Shown: piece by piece, positions 53,192 through 61,697 of the stretch
How the letters are laid out: every line of letters begins with the position of its first letter
How positions within the stretch are numbered: position 1 is the first letter of the stretch
NCBI RefSeq assembly: GCF_002338065.1
Contig: NZ_DDHJ01000015.1
Coordinates: forward strand, 320,271-384,270
From: Pseudomonas sp. UBA1879
Lineage (GTDB): Bacteria > Pseudomonadota > Gammaproteobacteria > Pseudomonadales > Pseudomonadaceae
Length of the DNA stretch: 64,000 nucleotides
Direction: 5' to 3'
Notes under the pieces: generated by a model
What the model saw: only the letters and a program-made list of their open reading frames with translations
What the model was told of the DNA's origin: nothing
The model's database searches: none
Program-made: the position numbers and the translations under genes

Positions 53192-53665
53192 GAACGTTTC
53201 CTGGTGCTGGCCTTCATCGATGAAACGATCTGTGCCAATTGAAAAAGTGCGGCGAGACTAACATGCCGAAAATCCGCCGGTTATGTCGTTTGAGCATAGG
53301 CCATGCGTAACGCACATACGTCACCTTAAGCCAAGCACTCGACCGCAGCGCCTTCGCCCGGATAGACACCTGCTCCCGTGGGTCAGTGAGCCGCATCAGC
53401 CTGCGAATCGCACAGTCAACCTGCACCGTATGGAGGCGAACTTAAAATAAACGTTAGGAAGTTGATGAACGTTGTTTAATCACTTCTTAATGCGTAAAGG
53501 TCTATTGCCGGATTTAAGATAATAACCATCATCGATTTGGGTAATGTCGTCTATCGATGATCACTGTTTATCTTTATATCAATACTCAGTAAGAATGATC
53601 GCCAACAGCAAACGACTACAGCGCTTTGCTTACTGACTAAACTTATCCGGTATTTGGAGAATCAC
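53192..53665. other. AT-rich intergenic region, no gene found
   Basis: The stretch 53440-53640 is clearly richer in A and T than the surroundings and has no coding frame. It carries the promoter region of the DUF2790 gene. Low-GC islands like this are typical binding regions for MvaT-type xenogeneic silencers, but no specific motif was identified. Confidence 0.5.
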
Positions 53666-53944
53666 ATGAAATACTTAGCCTTCGCCGCACTCTCGTTGTT
53701 CAGCGTCTTCGCCTCGGCCAATGAGCTGGCCAATGCCCAGGCCACAGGGGGTTCGTTGACTCAGACCGAGCAGTACAACCGCCACAAGGGCCTCGATGTC
53801 GCCAAAGTGACCAGTATCAAAACCGGTCAAGACCCAGAGAAAGTCGACGGTTTGGTTAAAACCGACATGACGTACATCGACAGCAAGGGCGTTACCCATA
53901 ATCTCGAATACACCACCATGGGTTACGGCCGTCAAAACGGCTAA
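53666..53944 (+). CDS. DUF2790 small periplasmic protein
   Basis: A 92-residue protein with a signal peptide (MKYLAFAALSLFSVFASA) and a short mature domain YNRHKGLDVAKVTSIKTGQ...YIDSKGVTHNLEYTTMGYG, the DUF2790 signature seen only in Pseudomonas and relatives. Function unknown; several pseudomonads carry many copies. ATG 53666 has GGAG seven bases upstream, and a strong terminator follows, so it is a single-gene unit. Confidence 0.88.
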   Translation: MKYLAFAALSLFSVFASANELANAQATGGSLTQTEQYNRHKGLDVAKVTSIKTGQDPEKVDGLVKTDMTYIDSKGVTHNLEYTTMGYGRQNG

Positions 53945-53985
53945 TGTCAGCTGGCGGTAGCACGATGTTCAAGTCTCAACATTAA

Positions 53986-54015
53986 AACGCTGCGTTATTT
54001 GCAGCGTTTTTTTTT
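53986..54015 (+). terminator. Rho-independent terminator after the DUF2790 gene
   Basis: AACGCTGC-GTTATTT-GCAGCGTT forms a perfect eight-base stem followed by a run of eight or more T. Confidence 0.9.
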
Positions 54016-54084
54016 GGCTTGGGTTTATGCCCTATTTGTTTGGCAGTCGGGCGCTGAACGGATTGCTTCGACCAGCCGCGTTTG

Positions 54085-54426
54085 TCAGTTGTGCGTCGAA
54101 GCCGTCGGCGTCAGCGTTGCCATGTCGATGACGAAACGGTAGCGCACGTCACCTCGTTCCATGCGTTCGAACGCGTGGTTGATGTCCTGGGTTGCAAGGG
54201 TCTCGCAGTCCGGAACGATGCCTTGTCGAGCGCAGAAATCGAGCATTTCCTGGGTCTCGGCAATCCCACCGGACGGCGAACCGGTAATCCGCCGACGTTC
54301 CCTCGCCCGCGTGGCATTTATCACATTGCGCGCAACGGTCGGCGATGGTGCTCACCGTGAACCGTTGTCCCACGCCGAAGCGCGTGACGCCAGGCCGGAC
54401 CTTGACCGCCTTGCCAACCGCGATGA
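54085..54426 (-). pseudogene. Zinc-type alcohol dehydrogenase (AdhC/YahK-like), internally deleted remnant
   Basis: Two pieces of one medium-chain dehydrogenase survive on the minus strand in different frames. The upstream piece reads AVGKAVKVRPGVTRFGVGQR then DRCAQCDKCHAGE, the region around the structural zinc. It jumps directly to SGGIAETQEMLDFCARQGIV and ends DVRYRFVIDMATL, the C-terminus. About 170 residues, including the whole NAD(P) domain, are missing, as is the N-terminus. The right end abuts a headless AraC fragment on the other strand. It is non-functional. Confidence 0.75.
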
Positions 54427-54632
54427 GCCCGCTGCAGTACCAGAAGCACCTGCGGCTGCACGAGGCACGGCGCATCCTGCTCACCGAAGCCGTGGACGCG
54501 ACGACCGCTGCGATACGGGTCGGTTACGAGAGTGCGACTCAGTTCAACCGGGAATACAAACGCAGCTTTGGCGCGCCGCCCATGCGCGACGTCCAGTCCA
54601 GTCTGGCGGCCCGCATCAGACCCACGCGCTGA
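54423..54632 (+). pseudogene. AraC-family regulator, C-terminal fragment
   Basis: The reading starts MSPLQYQKHLRLHEARRILL and continues RVGYESATQFNREYKRSFGA, the second helix-turn-helix of an AraC/XylS domain, then stops. The effector domain and first helix are gone. It joins the alcohol dehydrogenase remnant head-to-head, so one deletion probably removed both 5' ends and the divergent promoter between them. The longer open frame from 54345 adds only unrelated sequence. Confidence 0.72.
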
Positions 54633-55022
54633 TCCGGTGCGCAGGCCAGGATTAGCGCAATCCTCTGGAATATTTGCCTAATCCTCCGGGCTTCCTCTGG
54701 CTGAATAGAAAATCCGCCAAACGGCAGCTAGAGTTGGGCCAACAGGAGCCGCATCCATGATTCGCGCCACTCCCTGCCCGGCGGCGTCCCGCGCGTCGCG
54801 CATAGACCTACTTTCAATGCAGCAACCTCCCTCGTCCTTGCAAGGGGCGAGCGTTCGTCGTGTCTGCACGACCCTTCCGGCTACGACACGCTGCCAACGC
54901 GGGAACGTGAACCTGCGAGGCGGGTAGGGCGAGAACACAGCTTCGTTTCAACTGGCGATGGGCAACGTCGCCGAGCAGAAAATCAAAAAAAATACGATCA
55001 ACCGATGATGAGCGGATGAGCC
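54633..55022. other. Intergenic region upstream of the molybdenum-hydroxylase operon, no gene found
   Basis: No convincing coding frame in either strand; short frames here have no family resemblance. The end carries a small hairpin (GGCGA/TCGCC near 54954) and an A-rich stretch before the first structural gene. It probably holds the operon promoter, which I could not place. Confidence 0.4.
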
Positions 55023-55487
55023 ATGGAATTACGCATCAATCAGAAGACCTATCAGGTCGACGCTGACGCCGACACGCCCTTGCTGTGGGTGATTCGCGAC
55101 GACCTGGGCATGACCGGTACCAAATACGGCTGCGGGCTTGCGCAGTGCGGCGCGTGTTCGGTGTTGGTGGACGGCAACGTCGTGCGCTCCTGCGTCACCC
55201 CGGTAGCCGGTGTGGTGGGCCGCGAGGTGACGACCATCGAGGCGATCGAGTCCGACGAGGTTGGAAAACGGGTCGTGGCAACCTGGGTCGAACACCAGGT
55301 CGCGCAATGCGGCTATTGCCAGTCCGGTCAGGTCATGGCGGCCACGGCGTTGCTCAAGCACACGGCCAAGCCCAGCGACGCACAGATCGAGGCGGCGATG
55401 GTCAACCTCTGCCGCTGTGGTACGTACAACGCCATTCATGCCGCTGTGCATGACCTCGCCGGTCAAACCGCAAAAGGGGACGCCTGA
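55023..55487 (+). CDS. iorA: Isoquinoline 1-oxidoreductase-type small subunit ([2Fe-2S])
   Basis: A 154-residue iron-sulfur subunit of a xanthine-oxidase-family molybdenum hydroxylase. The plant-type [2Fe-2S] cluster is bound by C37, C42, C45 (YGCGLAQCGAC) and C57. The second cluster is bound by C96, C99 (QCGYCQSGQVM), C130 and C132 (NLCRCGTYN). It passes electrons from the molybdenum cofactor in the large subunit to the cytochrome c encoded two genes on. Its stop overlaps the large-subunit start (TGATG). The aldehyde or N-heterocycle substrate is unknown; the symbol marks family only. Confidence 0.88.
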   Translation: MELRINQKTYQVDADADTPLLWVIRDDLGMTGTKYGCGLAQCGACSVLVDGNVVRSCVTPVAGVVGREVTTIEAIESDEVGKRVVATWVEHQVAQCGYCQSGQVMAATALLKHTAKPSDAQIEAAMVNLCRCGTYNAIHAAVHDLAGQTAKGDA

Positions 55488-57739
55488 TGAACGTTCGCCG
55501 TGACGCTATCGAACAACTCATCGCCCAGCCCCTGACGGACCCGGTCAATCTGTCACGCCGACGCTTTCTCACCGGCACGGCAGTCGGCGCGCTGGTGTTG
55601 GGCTTCGGCCTGCCTATCGGATCGGCCCGGGTGCAGGCAGCCACTGCCAAAACCGCGGTCGAACGCGGTACGCAAGTGCCCGCCTTTCTGGAAATCCGCC
55701 CCGACAACACCGTACGCCTGCTGTCGCCGTTCATCGAAGGCGGGCAGGGCACGTTCACGGCCATGGCACAGATTGTCGGTGAAGAGCTGGACGCCGACCC
55801 GGCCACCTTCGTCGTCGAATGCGCGCCACCGGGTGACGCCTATTACGTCATGGAAAACGGCATGCGCATCACCGGCGGCAGCATGTCTGTGCGCATGAGC
55901 TACCCCACCATGCGTCGCCTTGGCGCGCTGGCACGGGCGATGCTGATTCAGGCGGGGGCCGACACCCTCAAAGTCCCCGCCAGTGAGTTGACCACCGAAC
56001 CGGGCAAGGTGGTGCACGCCGCGTCGGGGCGGTCCATTCCGTATGGCGAACTGGCGCAGCGTGCGCTGGACCTGCCGGTACCAGACCCGGCCAGCGTCAC
56101 GCTGCGCGATCCGAACCAGTTCCGCTGGATCGGCAAGCCGGTCAAACGCCTCGACGCCTATGACAAGTCCACTGGCAAGGCGCTCTACACCATCGACTTG
56201 AAGGTCGACGGCATGCTGCACGCTGCGGTGCAACACGCGCCACGCCTGGGCATGACCGTGGGCACGCTGCGCAATGAAGAGCAGGTCAAGGCCATGAAGG
56301 GCGTGCATTCGGTACATCGTCTGCCCGGCGCCGTGGCGGTGGTCGCGGAACGCTGGTGGCATGCCAAGCGTGCCGTCGAGGCGATTCAGGTGGACTGGCA
56401 GGAGGCGCCTGCCGATTCGGGCATGCGTGTGATGCCCGCTGACTTTTCCAGCGAGGCCTGGTTCAAGAAGCTCGCCGCTGAAAAAGGCCCGGCCCGTGAT
56501 GATGAAAACGAAGGCGACGTGGCCGCTACGCTGGCCAACGCCAAAACCAGAATTGAAGCCACGTACAACAATCAATACCTGCACCACGCCCAACTGGAGC
56601 CGCCGTCGGCGCTGGCCCGATTCAATCCGGATGGCTCGCTGGAGCTCTGGCTGCCCAACCAGGCGCCAGAAATGTACCAGGCAGACATCGCCAAGCGCAC
56701 CGGCCTGGATCCGTCGAAGATCATTCTGCATTCGCCGTTATTGGGCGGCTTCTTTGGGCGGCACTTCTTGTATGACTCTGCCAGCCCGTATCCACAAGCC
56801 ATTGAACTGGCCAAGGCGGTCGGGCGCCCGGTCAAGCTGATCTGGAGCCGTGAGGAGGAGTTTCTGCGTGACGTGCTTCGACCGGGTGCCGCGGTCAATT
56901 TCCGTGGCGCACTGGACAGCGATGGCTGGCCCGTTGCGATTGAAGCGGTCAGCGCCACCGAAGGGCCGACCGAGGGCCTGGCAGGCAAGCAGGGCGACAA
57001 GATCGACTCCGCCGCCCTTGAAGGACTGTCCGGCAAATCCTACGCAATCCCTCATAAACGCATCGCCCAGATTTACGTGAAAGGGCCGGTCACGCTGGGG
57101 TACTGGCGTTCGGTGGGCAACTCGCTCAACGACTTCTTCTACGAGTCTTTTCTGGATGAACTGGCCGACAAGGGAGGCAAAGACCCGTTTGAACTGCGCC
57201 TGCACCTGTTACGCGACAACCAGCGTCTGACGACGTTACTCAATGCCGTCGGCGAGCTGTCAGGGGGCTGGAAGCGCGGCCCGTTCACGGCTGAAGATGG
57301 CAGCAAGCGCGCCCGGGGCGTGGCCATGGCATCGCCGTTCGGCACCCAGACGGCGGTCATCGCCGAGGTGTCGATCGAGCAGGGCCAGGTCAAGGTTCAC
57401 GACATCTGGCAGGCCATCGACCCCGGCAGCATCGTCAACCCGGCGATCGTCGAGGCGCAAGTCAACGGTGCCGTGTCCTTGGGACTGTCCCAGGTGTTGG
57501 TGGAGGAGGCGGTGTATGTCAACGGAGCGCCTCGTGCGCGCAACTACGATCTGTACCCGATTTTGCCGCCGTCGCGGATGGCGCGGGTGCATGTGAAGGT
57601 GGTCGAGAGCGGCGAAAAAATGGGCGGCATCGGCGAACCGCCATTGCCTGCAGTGGCGCCTGCCGTGGCTAACGCGGTCGCGGCGTTGACCGGGCAGAGG
57701 ATTCGCAGCATGCCCTTGAGCCGACACACCTTTAGCTGA
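55487..57739 (+). CDS. iorB: Isoquinoline 1-oxidoreductase-type large subunit (Mo-cofactor, Tat-exported)
   Basis: A 750-residue molybdopterin-binding subunit. It begins with a twin-arginine signal (SRRRFLTGTAVGALVLGFGL, arginines at 24-26), so the folded complex is exported to the periplasm. Conserved Mo-cofactor segments include GGFFGRHFLYDSASP, FVVECAPPGDAYYVMENG and the C-terminal GGIGEPPLPAVAPAVANAV with the catalytic glutamate near residue 718. The set small subunit, large subunit, cytochrome c is that of periplasmic aldehyde or N-heterocycle oxidases. It overlaps the small subunit by one base and precedes the cytochrome gene by 17 bp. Confidence 0.88.
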   Translation: MNVRRDAIEQLIAQPLTDPVNLSRRRFLTGTAVGALVLGFGLPIGSARVQAATAKTAVERGTQVPAFLEIRPDNTVRLLSPFIEGGQGTFTAMAQIVGEELDADPATFVVECAPPGDAYYVMENGMRITGGSMSVRMSYPTMRRLGALARAMLIQAGADTLKVPASELTTEPGKVVHAASGRSIPYGELAQRALDLPVPDPASVTLRDPNQFRWIGKPVKRLDAYDKSTGKALYTIDLKVDGMLHAAVQHAPRLGMTVGTLRNEEQVKAMKGVHSVHRLPGAVAVVAERWWHAKRAVEAIQVDWQEAPADSGMRVMPADFSSEAWFKKLAAEKGPARDDENEGDVAATLANAKTRIEATYNNQYLHHAQLEPPSALARFNPDGSLELWLPNQAPEMYQADIAKRTGLDPSKIILHSPLLGGFFGRHFLYDSASPYPQAIELAKAVGRPVKLIWSREEEFLRDVLRPGAAVNFRGALDSDGWPVAIEAVSATEGPTEGLAGKQGDKIDSAALEGLSGKSYAIPHKRIAQIYVKGPVTLGYWRSVGNSLNDFFYESFLDELADKGGKDPFELRLHLLRDNQRLTTLLNAVGELSGGWKRGPFTAEDGSKRARGVAMASPFGTQTAVIAEVSIEQGQVKVHDIWQAIDPGSIVNPAIVEAQVNGAVSLGLSQVLVEEAVYVNGAPRARNYDLYPILPPSRMARVHVKVVESGEKMGGIGEPPLPAVAPAVANAVAALTGQRIRSMPLSRHTFS

Positions 57740-57756
57740 CCCGCACCGGAGCACTC

Positions 57757-59103
57757 ATGAACAACCGCCGATTCGCAAGAACCGCTGGCTGGCTGGCGTT
57801 GCCGTGCCTGGTCGCGGCAGGCCTGCTGGCCTGGTATGTCACCCGCGAGCCTGTCTCGCCTCTACAAGCCACTCAAACTGCCGACCTCTCGCCTGAGTGG
57901 GTGGCGCGTGGCGAATACGTCGCCCGGCTCAGCGATTGTGTCGCCTGCCACAGCGTGCCAGGCGGCGCGCCATTTGCTGGTGGCCTGGAGATGGCCACGC
58001 CGTTGGGGGCGATCCATACCACCAACGTCACCCCTGATCGCGAGACCGGGATTGGCGCCTATAGCCTGGCGGATTTCGACCGCGCCGTGCGCCATGGCGT
58101 AGCCCCCGGCGGGCGCCGGTTGTACCCGGCCATGCCGTATCCGTCCTACGCAAAACTCACCGATGACGACGTGCGCGCGCTGTACGCGTTTTTCATGAAA
58201 GGCGTTGCGCCGGTCAAGCAGGCCAACGTTGCGAGCGCCATTCCCTGGCCGCTGAATATGCGCTGGCCGATTGCATTGTGGAACGGCGTTTTCACCGAAG
58301 CCGGGCCGTATGCGGCCAAGTCGGGCAAAGACGCACTGTGGAATCGCGGCGCTTACATCGTTCAAGGTCCGGGCCATTGCGGCAGCTGTCACACGCCGCG
58401 CGGCCTGGCGTTCAACGAGAAAGCACTGGACGAATCCGGTACGCCGTTCCTGGCCGGAGCGCTGCTCGATGGCTGGTACGCACCGAGCCTGCGTGACGAT
58501 CACAACACCGGGCTTGGGCGCTGGGACGAACCTGAAATCGTGCAGTTCCTGAAGACCGGCCGCAACAAACACGCGGTGGTCTACGGTTCGATGACAGACG
58601 CCTTCAACAACTCGACGCAGTTCATGAGCGACCAGGATCTGGCCGCGATTGCGCGCTACCTCAAATCGCTGCCCGGCGACACCCAGCGTGATGGCAGCCC
58701 GTGGCGCTATCAAGCGATGTCCGCTGCCGCACGGCTGGACGTACCCGGCGCTCACACCTACGTGACCCGCTGCGCGTCTTGCCACGGGGTGGACGGGCAA
58801 GGCCAGTCCGAATGGATGCCTCCGCTGGCAGGGGCGACTTCCGCGCTGGCCAAGGAAAACGCCTCGGCCATCAACATCACCCTCAACGGTTCGCAACGGG
58901 TGGTCGCGGCTGGCGTGCCGGATGCCTACCGCATGCCGGCGTTCAGAGAGCAGCTGTCGGATCAGCAAATCGCCGAAGTCCTGACCTTCGTGCGCAGTAC
59001 TTGGGGCAACCAGAGTGAACCTGTCGACGCGCAGGCAGTCAGCAAGCTACGAGAACACACAGACCCGGCCAGTAGCAGCCCGATCATCCTGCAAATGCGT
59101 TAA
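57757..59103 (+). CDS. Triheme cytochrome c (alcohol/aldehyde dehydrogenase cytochrome subunit)
   Basis: A 448-residue membrane-anchored protein with three c-type heme sites: CVACH at 61-65, CGSCH at 208-212 and CASCH at 339-343, each in its own cytochrome c domain with a following methionine. The N-terminal segment WLALPCLVAAGLLAWYVT is a signal/anchor. It takes electrons from the molybdenum hydroxylase and hands them to the respiratory chain. It lies 17 bp after the large subunit and 12 bp before the xdhC-like gene. Confidence 0.9.
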   Translation: MNNRRFARTAGWLALPCLVAAGLLAWYVTREPVSPLQATQTADLSPEWVARGEYVARLSDCVACHSVPGGAPFAGGLEMATPLGAIHTTNVTPDRETGIGAYSLADFDRAVRHGVAPGGRRLYPAMPYPSYAKLTDDDVRALYAFFMKGVAPVKQANVASAIPWPLNMRWPIALWNGVFTEAGPYAAKSGKDALWNRGAYIVQGPGHCGSCHTPRGLAFNEKALDESGTPFLAGALLDGWYAPSLRDDHNTGLGRWDEPEIVQFLKTGRNKHAVVYGSMTDAFNNSTQFMSDQDLAAIARYLKSLPGDTQRDGSPWRYQAMSAAARLDVPGAHTYVTRCASCHGVDGQGQSEWMPPLAGATSALAKENASAINITLNGSQRVVAAGVPDAYRMPAFREQLSDQQIAEVLTFVRSTWGNQSEPVDAQAVSKLREHTDPASSSPIILQMR

Positions 59104-59115
59104 GGAGACACCCTG

Positions 59116-60153
59116 ATGGAAAGCATCGACCTGTTGGTCTTGCGTACCGCCCGCGACTGGCTCGCTGCCGGCGAACAGGTCTTGCTGGCGACCGTCGCGC
59201 GGACCTGGGGTTCTTCGCCGCGCCCGGTGGGTTCGATGATGGCCCTGCGTAATGACGGCCGCGTGGTGGGGAGCGTATCCGGGGGTTGCATCGAAGACGA
59301 TTTGATCCACCGTTACACCACCGCTCACGGCGGCGAGGGTATGCAGGGAGGGGCTCCAGAGGTGGTGCGCTACGGCGTCACGGCCGATGAAGCCCATCGC
59401 TTCGGGTTGCCCTGCGGCGGAACGCTCGAGCTGGTGTTTGAGTTCAACCCGTCCTGGCAGTCGCTCGACGAACTGCTCGGCCATCTTGACAGCGGTAGCC
59501 TCGTGCGCCGCCGTCTGACCCTGGCCACCAATCATGTGCATCTGGAGCGGAGCCCGGCACCGGAGCAGTTCAGTTTCGACGGTCTGCAGATGCTCAACAC
59601 CTTGGGCCCCGGGTTCCGCCTGCTGATGATCGGGGCCGGGGCGCTGGCCGAGTACTTGGCGACGATGGCGCTGTTCAACGGTTTCAAAGTGACGGTCTGC
59701 GACCCACGCCCCGAATACATCGACACCTGGTCGGTCAACGGCGTCGAGTGCCTCGTCGGCATGCCGGACGATGTGGTCAGAGACTTCGCGGTCGACCTGA
59801 GAACCTGCATCGTCGCCTTGAGCCACGATCCCAAACTTGACGACCTGGCGTTGCTGGAGGCCTTGCAAAGCCCCGCGTTTTACATCGGCGCCATTGGATC
59901 GCGGCGCAACAGTCAGCAGCGCCGCGAGCGGCTCATCGAACATTTCGGCGAGACCGAAGCCTCTCTCAAACGCCTGCGCGGCCCCATTGGCATCTACATC
60001 GGCAGCAAGACCCCGGCAGAAATCGCCGTCAGCGTCATGGCCGAGATACTCGCGGCGAAAAACGGCGTGGTTTTGCCTCGGACCGTGGACGTCACGCAAG
60101 CCAAGACCCTCGAAGATCAGGTCGCGCAAACCGCCGACAGCGAGGCCGTTTGA
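59116..60153 (+). CDS. XdhC/CoxI-family molybdenum-cofactor maturation factor
   Basis: A 345-residue XdhC-type factor. The N-terminal XdhC/CoxI domain has GSVSGGCIEDDL with the conserved cysteine C58; after a linker comes a Rossmann fold (LLMIGAGALAEYLATMALFN) ending with GIYIGSKTPAEIAVSVMAEI. XdhC proteins hold and sulfurate the molybdenum cofactor for the hydroxylase. Start ATG 59116 has AAGGAGA upstream. No MocA-type cytidylyltransferase is in the operon, so cytosine-dinucleotide addition, if used, must come from elsewhere. Confidence 0.9.
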   Translation: MESIDLLVLRTARDWLAAGEQVLLATVARTWGSSPRPVGSMMALRNDGRVVGSVSGGCIEDDLIHRYTTAHGGEGMQGGAPEVVRYGVTADEAHRFGLPCGGTLELVFEFNPSWQSLDELLGHLDSGSLVRRRLTLATNHVHLERSPAPEQFSFDGLQMLNTLGPGFRLLMIGAGALAEYLATMALFNGFKVTVCDPRPEYIDTWSVNGVECLVGMPDDVVRDFAVDLRTCIVALSHDPKLDDLALLEALQSPAFYIGAIGSRRNSQQRRERLIEHFGETEASLKRLRGPIGIYIGSKTPAEIAVSVMAEILAAKNGVVLPRTVDVTQAKTLEDQVAQTADSEAV

Positions 60154-60284
60154 GCAAAGGCTAAGGCGCTTCGAAAATTGCCAAGGGGCTCGCTTCCCCA
60201 TCAGCCCAGCACGAAACCGTTCGCGCCCGGGTCCTGCCGGGCTAAACCCGCCCGGACTGATCGCCGATCCCGAAATGATCTAAA

Positions 60285-60300
60285 CCTACTAGAAGGTAGG
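60285..60300. promoter_or_regulatory. Putative TetR operator, site 1
   Basis: CCTACTAGAAGGTAGG has 5-bp inverted arms (CCTAC/GTAGG); the match to site 2 extends to AA on the left. It lies 138 bp upstream of the TetR start, a place suited to a promoter operator. Confidence 0.55.
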
Positions 60301-60413
60301 CTATTTCGCTTGAGCAAGACCGCGTGGAGTGGAGGTGACTTCAGATCTGATCGAATCGGACACGCTTGGCATTTTTGACAGGCAAAGAAATTGTCGGCTG
60401 ACTTGACTGATAA

Positions 60414-60429
60414 CCTACTGGAAGGTAGG
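60414..60429. promoter_or_regulatory. Putative TetR operator, site 2 (overlaps ribosome site)
   Basis: CCTACTGGAAGGTAGG matches site 1 at 15 of 16 positions. It ends 8 bp before the TetR start codon and contains the GGAAGG ribosome site, so bound repressor would cover the start region. The two sites are 129 bp apart. Confidence 0.6.
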
Positions 60430-60437
60430 GTTTCGGC

Positions 60438-61022
60438 ATGAATAATCCATCTAATACCTTCTTCGAAATCCTCAGTTGTGCCCGTTCGCTCATCATCTCG
60501 GGCGGGTACAGCGGTTTCAGCTATGCGGACATTTCCGAGTTCGTCGGGATTCGCAAAGCCAGTATTCATCATCACTTTCCCACCAAGGTCGATCTGGTCC
60601 GGACACTCGTGACTCAGTATCGACAAGAAGCCGAAGCCGGTATCGCGCACATCGAGCGCCAATGCGCCAATCCCGCCGATAAGCTGCAGGCCTACACAGG
60701 CTACTGGCTGGGCTGCATCGGCGACGCGACCAAAGGCTATTGCGTCTGCGCACTGCTCGCGACGCAAATGCCAGCGCTGCCCCAAGAGGTCGTGTTGGAG
60801 GTGAGGGCTCATTTCCGCGCGTTGTCTGCATGGCTCACCTCGGTCCTCGAACGTGGAGCGACCCAGGGTAGCTTTCAGCTCGCGAGCGATCCCCGCTCCG
60901 AGGCGGAGACGTTCATGGCGACTGTCCACGGCGCGATGCTCTCGGCCCGCGCTTACGGAGACCCTGAGATGTTTGGCCTGATCACCCGACCCTTGATCGA
61001 AAAGCTTATCGTCCAACCTTGA
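60438..61022 (+). CDS. TetR/AcrR-family regulator
   Basis: A 194-residue repressor. The N-terminal helix-turn-helix is within residues 8-55 (GGYSGFSYADISEFVGIRKA, SIHHHFPTKVDLVRTLV). The C-terminal ligand domain (AYTGYWLGCIGDATKGYCVC, LERGATQGSFQL) is of the TetR_C group seen in regulators of redox- or quinone-related genes; the ligand cannot be read. Two matching palindromes lie upstream, one over its own ribosome site, so autorepression is likely. The 284-bp gap after the xdhC-like gene shows no other gene. A terminator follows. Confidence 0.9.
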   Translation: MNNPSNTFFEILSCARSLIISGGYSGFSYADISEFVGIRKASIHHHFPTKVDLVRTLVTQYRQEAEAGIAHIERQCANPADKLQAYTGYWLGCIGDATKGYCVCALLATQMPALPQEVVLEVRAHFRALSAWLTSVLERGATQGSFQLASDPRSEAETFMATVHGAMLSARAYGDPEMFGLITRPLIEKLIVQP

Positions 61023-61027
61023 TTGAA

Positions 61028-61051
61028 ACGGCCGCCATGCGGCCGTTTTTT
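61028..61051 (+). terminator. Rho-independent terminator of the TetR gene
   Basis: ACGGCCGC-CAT-GCGGCCGT forms a perfect eight-base stem and is followed by TTTTT. It begins five bases after the TetR stop codon. Confidence 0.88.
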
Positions 61052-61208
61052 ATTGCCGCAGGTGGGTTGCGAATTGGCCGGTTCGTGGACGGGATGGAAT
61101 GAAAAAAAAAGGCTGAGCATCAGCCAGTGCGCTCAATTTGGCCCGGCGTCACCAACGCCCAACGTGTTTGAACTGACGATAAAAAATAGCCATGACAAGG
61201 AGGACGAT

Positions 61209-61697
61209 ATGATGCTTCGGGTTGCTGCAGGTGTGGTGGGTGTGTGCTGTTCGCTGAACAGTTTTGCCGATTTGCGGCCGCAATCGATTGAGCAACTGTG
61301 CACGGTGCTCAACGACACGCAGTTGAGGGCGGGGGAGTGGACCACGCACAAGGACGGCCAAGAAGGATGCAGCAGCGGCGCGCGGTTGATAAGGCCCGAC
61401 GCCGTCGACGGCAACAAGATTTCCTTTGCTGCAGAAGGGGCCAGCGGCACTGCCAGTCGCGTGCGGCTGGTGTTGAACGTCATGCTGCCGTCGGACGATG
61501 ACGCGGCCAAGCGGGAGCTGATCCGGGCCACCAAACGGCTGTCGGTGCGGGCGCTGGGGCTGTCTATTCCGCACAGCTTCGATGAAGCGATCATGAAGGG
61601 GGCGCCGATCAATCTGGCGGTCGGCAGCGGCCACGCGACGCTTACGCGAACCGTGGTCAACAAGCAGAACTATGTGCTGTCGGTGGTGATGGAGTAA
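61209..61697 (+). CDS. Secreted hypothetical protein
   Basis: A 162-residue protein with a short signal peptide (MMLRVAAGVVGVCCSLNSFA, cut before DLRPQ). The mature part has two cysteines (EQLCTVLN and EGCSSGAR) and an alpha/beta composition. ATG 61209 and the adjacent ATG 61212 share a strong AAGGAGGA; the longer frame back to 61023 has no such site. It stands alone between two TetR genes. Family not recognised. Confidence 0.75.
   Translation: MMLRVAAGVVGVCCSLNSFADLRPQSIEQLCTVLNDTQLRAGEWTTHKDGQEGCSSGARLIRPDAVDGNKISFAAEGASGTASRVRLVLNVMLPSDDDAAKRELIRATKRLSVRALGLSIPHSFDEAIMKGAPINLAVGSGHATLTRTVVNKQNYVLSVVME

Noticed and set aside
54345..54632. 95-codon frame as an intact small AraC-type regulator
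   Set aside because: The first 26 codons come from the antisense of the dehydrogenase remnant, and only the last helix-turn-helix of AraC is present.
54678..54938. 86-codon minus-strand frame before the molybdenum-hydroxylase operon
   Set aside because: Arginine-rich, with no recognisable domain or ribosome site; probably chance.
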